64,000 nt of DNA from an uncultured Thiohalocapsa sp. (GTDB taxonomy: Bacteria > Pseudomonadota > Gammaproteobacteria > Chromatiales > Chromatiaceae), in the NCBI RefSeq assembly GCF_913062725.1, contig NZ_CAJXWY010000011.1:1-64000 (forward strand), written 5' to 3'. Shown piece after piece: positions 11,693 through 20,135 of the stretch. Made by a program: the position numbers and the translations under genes. A model generated the notes under the pieces. It had not been told where the DNA came from. It saw only the letters and a program-made list of their open reading frames with translations, and did not search any database. The stretch's first letter is position 1; every line of letters begins with the position of its first letter.

Positions 11693-12004
11693 TTATTCGC
11701 CCGCCTTCGCCGTGATAATCACCTCGAACGCCTCCAACCGGCCCTCTCCCGCGTAGGCATCCTTCGGCAGCGGGTTCGCGTGGGCGACCTTGAAGTCCTC
11801 GGACTTGATCCAGGCATCGAACGCGGCGCGATCCTCCCACACGGTCTGCACCACATAGGGCGTGTCCTCGGTCTGCGGGCGCATCACTTCCATGCGCACG
11901 AACCCGGGCTGCTGCTCGACCTGGCCCGCACGACGGCGGAAGCGCTCCTCGAACTGCTCGTGCCAAGCCGGCGCGACCGGGACTCGGTTGGTGACGACGT
12001 ACAT
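11693..12004 (-). CDS. Antibiotic biosynthesis monooxygenase (ABM) domain protein
   Basis: 103 residues forming a single ABM/ferredoxin-like domain: MYVVTNRVPVAPAWHEQFEE, QQPGFVRMEVMRP, and VQTVWEDRAAFDAWIKSEDF. The pattern matches small HmoA/IsdG-like or quinol monooxygenase-type proteins, which act on haem or small aromatics as dimers. The sequence does not settle which substrate is used. It is monocistronic, converges on the ATPase operon, and the CAT of its start lies at 12002-12004. Confidence 0.8.
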   Translation of the reverse strand: MYVVTNRVPVAPAWHEQFEERFRRRAGQVEQQPGFVRMEVMRPQTEDTPYVVQTVWEDRAAFDAWIKSEDFKVAHANPLPKDAYAGEGRLEAFEVIITAKAGE

Positions 12005-12274
12005 GCTGAAATCCTCCGGGTGGCGGGCTTGCGCCGGCGCAACGGCGCCGGCGCCAGCAAACGGCCGCTGATGGTGACCGCATCACAAGCGGTTTGGCAA
12101 GGGTCGTGCCGCTGCCCGACCGTCGGCCGGGTGACCCCTCGGCGGGGCGAACTGTCCGTCAGCGTCAGCGGCCTATCCTCCAGCTCCGGGACTTGCCGGA
12201 CGACATCTGCAAACTGCTAGAGTGCTGGTGGCAGGCTTGCGGACGATGTCCAGACGCCCACCTGGCCACAGAGC

Positions 12275-13564
12275 ATGACCATGATCGGAACAGGCACCAC
12301 CGCCCGAGCCCGCCGCCCCAGGCCGGCGAGCCAATCCCTGGCCATGCTGCTGCTGGCCCTCATCGTCGGCCTGGGCGGCTGCGACGGCGGGGCGCCGGCG
12401 GTGCCGGCCCTCAACTGGTATGTCTTCGACGAGCCCTCCGGCGCCTTTGCCGAAGCGGCGCGACGCTGCGCCGAGCAGTCCGACGGCGCCTATCGGGTGG
12501 TGCTGCAGCCGCTGCCGGCGGACGCCGACCGCCAGCGCGAGCAGTTGGTGCGTCGGCTCGCGGCGGGGGACAGCGCCATCGACCTCATCGGCATGGATGT
12601 CATCTGGACACCGGAGCTCGCCGCCGCGGGCTGGATTCTGCCCTGGCCCCAGGACCTGGCCCAACGGGCCCGCGCCGGACGCATCCAGGCCACCGTGGAC
12701 AGCGCCAGCTGGGAAGATCGGCTCTGGGCGGCGCCCTTTACAACCAATACCCAACTCCTGTGGTACCGCACCGACCGCGTGACCACCCCGCCGGCGACCT
12801 GGGATGCCATGATCCGCCAGGCCGAGGCGCTGGGCGCCGATGGCAGCATCCAGGCCCAGGGCGCCCGCTACGAGGGGCTGACCGTGCTGTTCGTGTCGCT
12901 GCTGGCGTCCGCCGGCGGCAGCGTGCTGAACGCCGACGGCAGCGAGCCTGCGCTGCCCGAAGAGCCCACGCGCCGGGCGCTGGCGGTCATGCGCCGCCTC
13001 GCCCGCTCACCGGCAACGCCGCCCGGGCTCGCCGGCGCCCGCGAGGATCAGGCGCGGCTCGCCTTCGAGGCTGGCGGAGCCGCCTTCATGGTCAACTACA
13101 CCTATGTCTGGCCGAGCGCCCGGGCCAATGCGCCCGCCGTCGCCCGGCACATGCATTGGGCACGCTGGCCGGCGGTGGCCCCGGGCCGGCCGAGCCGGGT
13201 CGCCATCGGCGGTATCAACCTCGGCGTCGGCGCCTACACCGAGCATCCGGAGCTCGCCCTGCGGGCCGCCGCCTGCATCGCCGGCGCCGAGCATCAGCGA
13301 CTCGCCGCCCGGCGCGGCGGGCTGCCGCCGACGACGGCGGCACTCTATGATGACCCGGCGGTGCGCGAGACCTTCCCGTTCGCGGACCTGCTGCGCGCGA
13401 CACTGCAAGATGCCGTGCAGCGCCCGCGCACACCGCTCTACAACGACGTCTCCCTCGCCATCAACCGGACCCTGCATCCGATGGCCAATATCGACCCCGA
13501 GCGCGATGCGGCGCGCCTGCGCGAGGCCGTGGCGCGGGCCCTCCACTCCCGGGGCCTACTATGA
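12275..13564 (+). CDS. Sugar ABC transporter, substrate-binding lipoprotein
   Basis: 429 residues. A basic N-terminus, a hydrophobic stretch (LAMLLLALIVGLGGC) and the lipobox LGGC near residue 33 indicate a lipoprotein anchored after cleavage. The rest is a family 1 extracellular solute-binding protein: DLIGMDVIWTPELAAAGWI, WEDRLWAAPFTTNTQLLWY, and YEGLTVLFVSLLASAGGSVL. These features match trehalose/maltose-type binders (ThuE-like). Two permease genes follow within 13 bases and by overlap; the matching ATPase gene is 7 kb further on, beyond an inserted island. A nearby GH65 enzyme suggests a disaccharide ligand. Confidence 0.88.
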   Translation: MTMIGTGTTARARRPRPASQSLAMLLLALIVGLGGCDGGAPAVPALNWYVFDEPSGAFAEAARRCAEQSDGAYRVVLQPLPADADRQREQLVRRLAAGDSAIDLIGMDVIWTPELAAAGWILPWPQDLAQRARAGRIQATVDSASWEDRLWAAPFTTNTQLLWYRTDRVTTPPATWDAMIRQAEALGADGSIQAQGARYEGLTVLFVSLLASAGGSVLNADGSEPALPEEPTRRALAVMRRLARSPATPPGLAGAREDQARLAFEAGGAAFMVNYTYVWPSARANAPAVARHMHWARWPAVAPGRPSRVAIGGINLGVGAYTEHPELALRAAACIAGAEHQRLAARRGGLPPTTAALYDDPAVRETFPFADLLRATLQDAVQRPRTPLYNDVSLAINRTLHPMANIDPERDAARLREAVARALHSRGLL

Positions 13565-13576
13565 CCAAAGTCGCCC

Positions 13577-14464
13577 ATGAAGCCCGCTGATCCCACCGAA
13601 GAACGCCTGGGCTGGCTCCTGTGCAGCCCGGCCGTGCTGGCCATGCTGGTGGTCACGGCCTATCCGATCCTCTACGCGGTTTGGCTGTCGCTGTTTCGTT
13701 ACGACCTGCGCTTTCCGCAGGAGCGCGCCTTCGTCGGCCTCGCCAACTATGCGGGCGTGCTGACCTCGCCGGTATGGTGGGAGTCCCTCGCCAACACCGC
13801 CGTCATCACCCTGGGCTCGGTGAGCCTGGAGCTGGTGCTGGGCATGGGGCTCGCACTGGTGATGCACCGGGTGCTGTTCCTGCGCCGCAGCGTGCGCGCG
13901 GCGGTACTGGTGCCCTATGCCGTCATCACCGTGGTGGCCGCGCTGGCGTGGAAGTTCGCCTTCGACCCGGTGACGGGCTTCGTCAATCCCTGGCTGGGTG
14001 TGGAGCATGCGTGGCTCACGGAGCGCTGGTCCGCCTTCGTGGTGATCATCCTGACCGAGGTCTGGAAGACGACCCCGTTCATGGCCCTGCTGCTGCTGGC
14101 GGGCCTGACTCTGGTGCCGCAGGATCTGCTGGATGCGGCCCGCGTGGACGGCGCCAATGCGGTGCAGCGCTTCTTCCGCGTCACGCTGCCGCTGATGACA
14201 AATACCCTGCTCGTTGCACTGTTGTTCCGCACCCTGGATGCCTTTCGCATCTTCGATACCGTCTACGTGCAGACCCGCGGCGCCCAGGGCACCGAGACCG
14301 TCTCCATCGTCGGCTATCACGCGCTGGTGACCCGGCTCAACCTCGGGCTCGGCTCCGCGGTGTCGGTGCTGATCTTCGCCTGCGTCGTCGCCATCGCCGT
14401 GCTCTTCGTGCGCGGCTTCGGCGCGAGCTTCTCGGCGCAGGAGTCCGGAGAGGACGGGCAATGA
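13577..14464 (+). CDS. Sugar ABC transporter permease (MalF type)
   Basis: 295 residues, six predicted membrane helices starting with [20 protein letters not shown]. The EAA loop that docks on the ATPase is [20 protein letters not shown] near 175-195. It belongs to the MalF/UgpA permease family (CUT1). It lies 12 bases after the binding protein, and its stop overlaps the next start (ATGA). Confidence 0.92.
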   Translation: MKPADPTEERLGWLLCSPAVLAMLVVTAYPILYAVWLSLFRYDLRFPQERAFVGLANYAGVLTSPVWWESLANTAVITLGSVSLELVLGMGLALVMHRVLFLRRSVRAAVLVPYAVITVVAALAWKFAFDPVTGFVNPWLGVEHAWLTERWSAFVVIILTEVWKTTPFMALLLLAGLTLVPQDLLDAARVDGANAVQRFFRVTLPLMTNTLLVALLFRTLDAFRIFDTVYVQTRGAQGTETVSIVGYHALVTRLNLGLGSAVSVLIFACVVAIAVLFVRGFGASFSAQESGEDGQ

Positions 14465-15297
14465 TGGCGCGCGCGAGCCTGCTGGACCGGCTCTTCTGGC
14501 GCCTCGGCAGCCTGCTGGTGATGGCCTATGCGCTGCTGCCCATGGCCTGGATACTGTCCCTGTCGCTGAAGCCCGCGGCGGATCTGGGCGACCAGCGCTT
14601 CCTGCCGCAGCGCATCAGCCTGGAGCACTACCGGGCCATCTTCGCCGATGACCAGTTCCCGGCGGCGCTGTGGAACTCCATCGGCATCGCCAGCATCGCC
14701 ACGCTACTGGCGGTGCTATTGGCGATGTTCGCCGCCTACGCCATCGTGCGGCTGCGTTTCCGCGGCCGGCAGCTGGTGCTGGCGGCGGCGCTGTCCATCG
14801 CCATGTTCCCGCCGGTGGCGGTTATCGGGCCGTTGTTCGAGCTCTGGCGCAATCTCGGGCTGTACGACACCTGGCCCGGGCTGATCCTGCCCTACATGAC
14901 CTTCACACTGCCGCTGGCCATCTGGACCCTCTCGGCCTTCTTCCGCGAGATCCCCTGGGACCTGGATCAGGCGGCACGGGTGGACGGGGCCACGCGGCTG
15001 CAGGCGTTCCGCCATGTCATCGTGCCGCTGGCGGCGCCGGGCGTGTTCACCGCCGCGATCCTGGTGTTCATCTTCGCCTGGAACGACTTTCTGTTCGCCG
15101 CCGCGCTCACCTCCACCAACAACGCCCGCACCGTGCCCGCGGCCATCGCCTTCTTCACCGGCAGTTCCCGCTTCGAGCTGCCCACGGGCTCCATCGCCGC
15201 GGCCTCGGTGGTAGTGACGCTGCCGGTGACCCTGCTGGTGGTGGTCTTCCAGCGCCGCATCGTCGCCGGACTGACGGCGGGGGCGGTGAAGGGATGA
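14461..15297 (+). CDS. Sugar ABC transporter permease (MalG type)
   Basis: 278 residues, six membrane helices. The EAA loop is [20 protein letters not shown], followed by the MalG-type end (LTAGAVKG). The start is the ATG at 14461, which overlaps the stop of the first permease; longer in-frame upstream sequence is only the shadow of that gene. The operon breaks off here: directly downstream come a short heptamer repeat and a restriction-modification gene instead of the ATPase gene. Confidence 0.92.
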   Translation: MMARASLLDRLFWRLGSLLVMAYALLPMAWILSLSLKPAADLGDQRFLPQRISLEHYRAIFADDQFPAALWNSIGIASIATLLAVLLAMFAAYAIVRLRFRGRQLVLAAALSIAMFPPVAVIGPLFELWRNLGLYDTWPGLILPYMTFTLPLAIWTLSAFFREIPWDLDQAARVDGATRLQAFRHVIVPLAAPGVFTAAILVFIFAWNDFLFAAALTSTNNARTVPAAIAFFTGSSRFELPTGSIAAASVVVTLPVTLLVVVFQRRIVAGLTAGAVKG

Positions 15298-15320
15298 GAG
15301 CAGCCTCCAGTAGGCTCGAG

Positions 15321-15341
15321 GGGCTGAGGGCTGGGGGCTGG
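15321..15341 (+). repeat. Short GGGCTGR heptamer array at left edge of the island
   Basis: Three tandem heptamers (GGGCTGA, GGGCTGG, GGGCTGG) lie 23 bases after the permease stop. They are enclosed by an inverted repeat, GCTCGAG at 15314-15320 and CTCGAGC at 15351-15357. Their place at the left junction of the inserted island mirrors the CCTTCAC array at the right junction. Confidence 0.7.
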
Positions 15342-15424
15342 GAGTTGCGACTCGAGCAAGCGTGGGCCATCCTCGGCGGCGCGCCGGCAGACTCGATTTC
15401 GGACAAACAAAGGACAGACCCGAG

Positions 15425-16765
15425 TTGGACGACCCTCTGACGCAGGCCTTTCCCGCCTGCCTTTTACCAGACAACCTGACACTCATCCCGGGTCTGCGTG
15501 AGGTCTACGAGCTGCACTTGGCCTGGCTGGAGGCGCAGACGCTGTCCGGCGCCGCACTCGTCCAACAGGCGGCATACTTCTGCTCCGTCGACGGGCGCCC
15601 CACGCGGCACTTTCTGACCTGCGTCGGCGAGACCCTGAAGCTCCCCGACTTCTCCTCGGCGCGGCTCAGGTCATTCTTCAAGACCAACAGCTTCCGCACC
15701 GGGTACGCCACACATGGGCTTTTCCCCTATCGGGGCAAGTTTCACCCACAGATGGTCCGAGGTATTCTGAACGTGATCGGCGTCGGCCCCGGTAAGACGG
15801 TTTTGGACCCGATGATGGGCTCGGGCACCGTGCCGATCGAGGCGGCTTTGCTGGGTGCCGATGCGATTGGCGTCGACATCAGCCCCTTTTGCGCGTTCAT
15901 GACCGAGACCAAGGCGTCCGGGCTCACCATGTCCCTAGCGCGGGCGGAGGGCGCATGGACGAAGGCCGAAACGACGTTCGATTACTTCGTCCGCCGCCAC
16001 GGTGTCGCACTTTCCACTGCCGGGCAGCAGCTGGCGCAGGACGACGATCTACGTCGGGTCATGGAGGAGGGAACCGACTATGTGGTGTCCGGCCGTCGTT
16101 TCCGTGATCGCGAGACGGCGGAGACCTATGCGTTGCTGTTGCTGGCGTTCCTGGACACCATGGGCTACACGCAACGCTCGCAACGGAAGCCGCCGCTAGA
16201 ACAGTTCCAAGGCGTCCTAGAACGGTATCTCCACTGCTGCCGCAAGTTCCAGCAGGTCCGCGGCGCTCAGGGCTTCGATCTGGGCCGGATCGACGCTCGA
16301 CAAGGCGATGCACGGCAGCTTGACCTCGCCGACGAGTCCGTGGACGCGATCCTGTTCTCTCCACCGTACAGCTTCGCAATCGACTACGCCAAGAACGACG
16401 CCTTCCACCTGGCCGCCTTGGGCGCCGACCGCGCGCACCTCGACAAAAGCATGATCGGGTTGCGCGGCGGCAGCAGACTTGCTGACAAGTACGACTGCTA
16501 CCTGGAGGACATGAACGGCGCGCTGCGCGAGTGCCACAGAGTGCTGAAGCAAGGGTGCCACTGTGTCATCGTTGTCGGCACCAACAACAACCAACTGAGC
16601 AAGGTGCTCAAGCTGCCCGCGGATCAAGTGATCGGGCTGCACAAGATCTTGCGCGACGCTGCCGAATCGCTTGGTTTCTCGTTCAGCGCGGAGATACCGC
16701 GCGCCATCAAGGGCATTGCAAACACGATGCGCGAGGAATACATCGTGTTTCTGAAGAAGGAGTAA
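15425..16765 (+). CDS. DNA methyltransferase, probable N4-cytosine type
   Basis: 446 residues from a TTG start at 15425, which follows AAGGA by ten bases; an ATG-led frame from 15362 is also open. The SAM-binding motif I is VLDPMMGSGTVPIEAALLGA (about 126-145) and the catalytic motif IV is SPPYSFAID (about 313), the SPPY form common in N4-cytosine enzymes. Motif I precedes motif IV. A long insert between them (about 150-300) may hold target recognition. It is tail-to-tail with a BamHI-like nuclease gene 42 bases away, so it is the likely protective methylase. It modifies DNA so that the partner nuclease spares host sites; the recognition sequence is unknown. Confidence 0.85.
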   Translation: MDDPLTQAFPACLLPDNLTLIPGLREVYELHLAWLEAQTLSGAALVQQAAYFCSVDGRPTRHFLTCVGETLKLPDFSSARLRSFFKTNSFRTGYATHGLFPYRGKFHPQMVRGILNVIGVGPGKTVLDPMMGSGTVPIEAALLGADAIGVDISPFCAFMTETKASGLTMSLARAEGAWTKAETTFDYFVRRHGVALSTAGQQLAQDDDLRRVMEEGTDYVVSGRRFRDRETAETYALLLLAFLDTMGYTQRSQRKPPLEQFQGVLERYLHCCRKFQQVRGAQGFDLGRIDARQGDARQLDLADESVDAILFSPPYSFAIDYAKNDAFHLAALGADRAHLDKSMIGLRGGSRLADKYDCYLEDMNGALRECHRVLKQGCHCVIVVGTNNNQLSKVLKLPADQVIGLHKILRDAAESLGFSFSAEIPRAIKGIANTMREEYIVFLKKE

Positions 16766-16807
16766 CAACCACACTACGCCCGCACGGCAAGCGACCGCTT
16801 GCGGGCG

Positions 16808-17434
16808 CTATCGCAAAGCCCGACCGTCCGTGCCCTTTGGGATCTTCGGCACATCGAAGCTCTCGGCATCATGCTCGACGACGACAATGCGCAGCGCGCC
16901 GTTGATGCCGGTCAGATCTCGCCAAAGGCCAAAGTAGGGCTCCAACTCGCCGATGTTGCCGATGCGGTCGGTCAAGTAGATTTTGAGTCGGTTGCTGGGC
17001 ACGACGAGAAAGCTGCCGATGGTCGCCGTCTCCTTCATAGTGAGGAACAGCTTATTCAGTGCCCGATGGCTGGATGAGATGTTCCCCGTCTCCCACTCAA
17101 AGGCGACAAAGCCCTCCGGCGTCGTCTTCAAGGCATCCAAGTCACCGGTGCGCAGGACACTGGAGCCGACATCGGGCAGCCGCTCGACGTCCCAGCCGCG
17201 CTCACGAAGGGCGCGGATGCACGGTACCTTGATAAGCTTGACGCCGTTGCCCTCGCCGCTCTTCTTGCCGCTCTCCGGATAGATGGTGAAAGATCCGGCC
17301 CCCTGCGGCCAATCCGTCAGCGCGACGGCCTCGCGCACATCATCCCAGGCTTGCTGCAAGGCTGCCGAGCGCTGGAACAGCTCCGGATTTAGGATGTCGT
17401 GATACTCAAGAAGCCGCACGGTTCCATCCTCCAT
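16808..17434 (-). CDS. Type II restriction endonuclease, BamHI-like
   Basis: 208 residues from the ATG at 17434, close to BamHI's 213. The likely active site is GDLDA (Asp98/Asp100), a strand, then FEWETGN with Glu113 and Glu115, the ExE form seen in BamHI (D94, E111, E113) rather than the usual ExK. The segment ETGNISSSHRALNKL after it is typical of BamHI/BglII-like predicted nucleases. It lies downstream of, and overlaps by 29 bases, a controller-type regulator gene, and faces a methyltransferase gene. This is a family-level assignment from motif and context; cleavage specificity is unknown. Confidence 0.7.
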   Translation of the reverse strand: MEDGTVRLLEYHDILNPELFQRSAALQQAWDDVREAVALTDWPQGAGSFTIYPESGKKSGEGNGVKLIKVPCIRALRERGWDVERLPDVGSSVLRTGDLDALKTTPEGFVAFEWETGNISSSHRALNKLFLTMKETATIGSFLVVPSNRLKIYLTDRIGNIGELEPYFGLWRDLTGINGALRIVVVEHDAESFDVPKIPKGTDGRALR

Positions 17435-17657
17435 GGGCCAAGACCCTGGCGACTTCAGCCACCAGCTGTTCCGGGCGAACGCCGAGCGGGCCGGCAAGCT
17501 GGAGGATGGTCGTCAGCGACGGCTGCCGCAGACCCCGCTCCAATAGCGAGATGAACGTCCGGTCCAGCTCGCTCTCCTGCGCCAATGCCTCCTGCGACAG
17601 TGAGCGCCTGCGCCGCAGATCGCGCAGCACAATGCCGAAAGCCTGCTCAGGCTCCAT
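17406..17657 (-). CDS. XRE-family controller (C) protein of the restriction-modification system
   Basis: 83 residues, almost entirely one helix-turn-helix domain: LRDLRRRRSLSQEALAQESE, then the recognition helix region LDRTFISLLERGLRQPS. This resembles C proteins such as C.AhdI. The ATG at 17657 follows GGAG by six bases. The gene overlaps the nuclease gene, giving the usual C-R order, so the dimer should first activate and then limit nuclease expression, delaying cutting until methylation is complete. A matching C-box lies 46 bases upstream, at 17703-17726. Confidence 0.85.
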   Translation of the reverse strand: MEPEQAFGIVLRDLRRRRSLSQEALAQESELDRTFISLLERGLRQPSLTTILQLAGPLGVRPEQLVAEVARVLAHGGWNRAAS

Positions 17658-17702
17658 GTTCCGCTCCGACCGGATAGCAGTCGGCAGCCTAAGCACCCAT
17701 CA

Positions 17703-17726
17703 GACAATAGTCGACGGACTATAGTC
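17703..17726. promoter_or_regulatory. C-box operator between the controller and methyltransferase genes
   Basis: Two near-identical half-operators, GACAATAGTC (17703-17712) and GACTATAGTC (17717-17726), are separated by GACG. They match the GACT-NN-AGTC type C-box of restriction-modification controllers. The site lies in the divergent gap, 46 bases from the C start and 55 bases from the methyltransferase start, so one dimer pair could set both promoters. A further ATAGTC sits at 17775-17780, just before the methyltransferase ATG. Confidence 0.8.
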
Positions 17727-17781
17727 TTCAGGTTGTACTCCCCTCGTGCTAGGATGCCCGCGGGACAACAGAGGATAGTCG

Positions 17782-19014
17782 ATGAGCTTCTCCGATCAGT
17801 TCTTCCGTGCCCTCGACGTCGCGCCTGGTGATCGACGCGAGATCAATGACTTCGCTGAGCGCAGCGGCGTGCCGGTGGCGCGGCTGCGTCACTACAACGA
17901 CGCCAACATACTGCCGAGCGGCGAAGACCTGCCGCAGGTGCTCGCGGCGGCGGGCATCACAGAACTCGAGCTGATGCTCGCGATGGGCCGCCTGTCCCGC
18001 GAGACGCTGAACGCCATCCAAGCCAATGCGGCGACCGTTGCCAAGCTGCTGGAGCCGCAGCCGGCATCCGACGCGCAGCCGCAGGCCGCCACCACCGCAC
18101 CTCGCGTCACGCTGGAAACCCACCTGGGCCGTCTCTATGAAGGCGACTGCATGGACCTGATGCCCACCCTGGACAGCGATTCGGTGGACATGATCTTTGC
18201 CGACCCGCCCTTCAATTTGAAAAAGCTCTACCCATCCAGCATCGACGACAATCTCAAGACCGAGCGCTACCTGGAATGGTGCGAGTCCTGGCTCACCGAG
18301 TGCATCCGCCTCCTTAAGCCCGGCGGCGCCCTGTTTGTCTGGAACCTCCCGCGCTGGAACGCCGAGCTCGCCGCCTTCCTGAACGGCCGGCTGAGCTTCG
18401 TCCACTGGATCGCCGTGGACATCAAGTACAGCCTACCCATCCAGCGCCGGTTATACCCGTCCCATTATTCCCTGCTTTACTACGTGAAAGGACCGCAGGC
18501 GCGCGTCTTCCACCCGGACCGCCTGCCCATGCAGGTCTGCCCCCACTGCGCCGGCGACCTGCGCGACTACGGCGGCTACAAGGCCAAGATGAACCCGAAA
18601 GGAGTCAACCTCTCCGATGTCTGGTGGGACGTGTCCCCGGTGCGGCACGCCAAGTACAAGCGCCGCAACGGCGCGAACGAGCTGCCCCTCAAGGTCTTGG
18701 ACCGGGTGGTCGAGCTGTCGACGGACGAGGGAGATCTCGTCTTCGATCCTTTCGGCGGGGCCGGCACCACCTACATGGCAGCGGAGCTCAAGGCCCGCCG
18801 CTGGCTTGGTATCGAGATTGGTCCGACGGACGACATTGTGCGGCGGTTCGCGGAGCTCGAGCAAGACCGCAAGATCCTGGCCGATCAGAGGAACAAACTG
18901 AACGCGCTCTTTCCAACGGAGGTGCTCATCGCTAGGGAACGGGCGGGTTGGTGGACTACTGAATCGGTCCGGCACAAGCCTCAAAATGTCAAGAACAACC
19001 TGAACCTCGGCTAA
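17782..19014 (+). CDS. DNA methyltransferase, beta-class (second methylase)
   Basis: 410 residues. The catalytic motif DPPFNLKKLYPSS (about 142) comes before the SAM-binding motif I FDPFGGAGTTYMAAELKARR (about 320), the beta-class order. The N-terminal 110 residues are a helical extension with a helix-turn-helix-like part (DFAERSGVPVARLRHYND). A CPHC pair at about 253 lies in the target-recognition region. DPPF motifs occur in N6-adenine and N4-cytosine enzymes, so the base is not settled. It is divergent from the C-R operon and shares the C-box gap. Being unlike the first methyltransferase, it could protect the other strand of an asymmetric site, or belong to a different specificity. Confidence 0.85.
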   Translation: MSFSDQFFRALDVAPGDRREINDFAERSGVPVARLRHYNDANILPSGEDLPQVLAAAGITELELMLAMGRLSRETLNAIQANAATVAKLLEPQPASDAQPQAATTAPRVTLETHLGRLYEGDCMDLMPTLDSDSVDMIFADPPFNLKKLYPSSIDDNLKTERYLEWCESWLTECIRLLKPGGALFVWNLPRWNAELAAFLNGRLSFVHWIAVDIKYSLPIQRRLYPSHYSLLYYVKGPQARVFHPDRLPMQVCPHCAGDLRDYGGYKAKMNPKGVNLSDVWWDVSPVRHAKYKRRNGANELPLKVLDRVVELSTDEGDLVFDPFGGAGTTYMAAELKARRWLGIEIGPTDDIVRRFAELEQDRKILADQRNKLNALFPTEVLIARERAGWWTTESVRHKPQNVKNNLNLG

Positions 19015-19106
19015 ACATTTGGATCTAATGGCTTACGAGGGCCACACTCCGATAGGGCTCTTATGCCCTTGGAATACTCAACGCCCTTAATCACGTGATC
19101 TCGGCC

Positions 19107-20135
19107 ATGACATCTCTCGTATTCTTCAACAATAAAGGCGGCGTCGGAAAGACCACACTCGCCTGCAATGTTGTTTCGTTTCTCAATACGCAAAAGGGGA
19201 AGCGTGCTTTACTTATAGACGCGGACCCGCAATGCAATGCAACCCAGTCTATTTTGAGCGATGAAACTTGCGAAGATATCTACCTGAATGAGAACCCGGA
19301 ACACGAAACAATCTTTTCGTGTTTATCCCCTCTCAGCGAGGGCGAGCCTACAGCAAATACCGCGATAAACCCAATTTTGGGCTCGGGGAATCGCTTTCTC
19401 ACCGACATAATACCTGGACATCCAAGAATGAGCATCATCGAAGACAAGCTGAGCGACGCCTGGGCGGGCCTGCGAGCGCGGGACATCGGCGGCTACAGAG
19501 TCACTAACTGGTGCAACGAGTTGCTTGGCACGTTAAACAACCGCTATGACTTAATAGTATTTGACGTCGGACCGTCTCTCGGCGCTTTAAACCGATCTGT
19601 CATATTATCCTGCGATTTCATTGTAACCCCGTTTGGATGCGACATATTCAGTTTACTTGGAATAAAAAACATATCCGGATGGATACAGCAATGGCAAAAG
19701 CAGTACGAAAAATCGATAGAGGATACGAAAGAGGAACAGCCCGAAGTCTTCCACAAGTACAACATAATCGCCGAGACCAACGACAGGTTTCGTTTCGCCG
19801 GATACTCGGTGCAGCAATATGTCACAAGATCTTTTAAGACTGGCCGAAGGCCGGTTAAATCGTACGACCGCATTATGAAGCAAATACCAGGCACAGTGAA
19901 CGAGGCCATGGCTTTCCTGATGCCCAATCAACTGGACAGAACCGACTTGGAACTGGGACACATCCCCAATCTATACAGTCTTATACCAATGGCGCAATCT
20001 GCAAAGTCGCCAATACACGAGCTCTCGAGTGCAGATGGGTTGGTGGGCAGCCAGTATACGCAAGTAAAATCTTATGCTACGCTGATCTCTTCGCTTTGCG
20101 ACAAGTTGCTGACCAATATTCGGGAGTCCCCGTGA
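19107..20135 (+). CDS. ParA-family ATPase paired with SIR2
   Basis: 342 residues. The deviant Walker A motif NNKGGVGKTTLACNVV (about 8-22), RALLIDADPQCNAT and YDLIVFDVGPSLGALN identify a ParA/MinD-type ATPase of the form used in plasmid and chromosome partition. It is longer than most ParA proteins, with about 150 extra C-terminal residues of unknown fold. No ParB gene or centromere-like repeat is nearby. Its TGA overlaps the GTG of the SIR2 gene (GTGA), so the two are translated together. Codon use is visibly more AT-rich than in the flanking genes, a sign of transfer. In this setting it may act as a sensor or scaffold for the SIR2 enzyme; that is inference. Confidence 0.85.
   Translation: MTSLVFFNNKGGVGKTTLACNVVSFLNTQKGKRALLIDADPQCNATQSILSDETCEDIYLNENPEHETIFSCLSPLSEGEPTANTAINPILGSGNRFLTDIIPGHPRMSIIEDKLSDAWAGLRARDIGGYRVTNWCNELLGTLNNRYDLIVFDVGPSLGALNRSVILSCDFIVTPFGCDIFSLLGIKNISGWIQQWQKQYEKSIEDTKEEQPEVFHKYNIIAETNDRFRFAGYSVQQYVTRSFKTGRRPVKSYDRIMKQIPGTVNEAMAFLMPNQLDRTDLELGHIPNLYSLIPMAQSAKSPIHELSSADGLVGSQYTQVKSYATLISSLCDKLLTNIRESP

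Noticed and set aside
12094-13350. Long plus-strand frame over the sugar-binding lipoprotein gene
   Set aside because: It is a shadow in another frame; the lipoprotein frame has signal peptide, lipobox and family motifs.
13621-14460. Upstream extension of the second permease
   Set aside because: It overlaps the first permease in another frame; the ATG at 14461 gives a normal MalG-type start.
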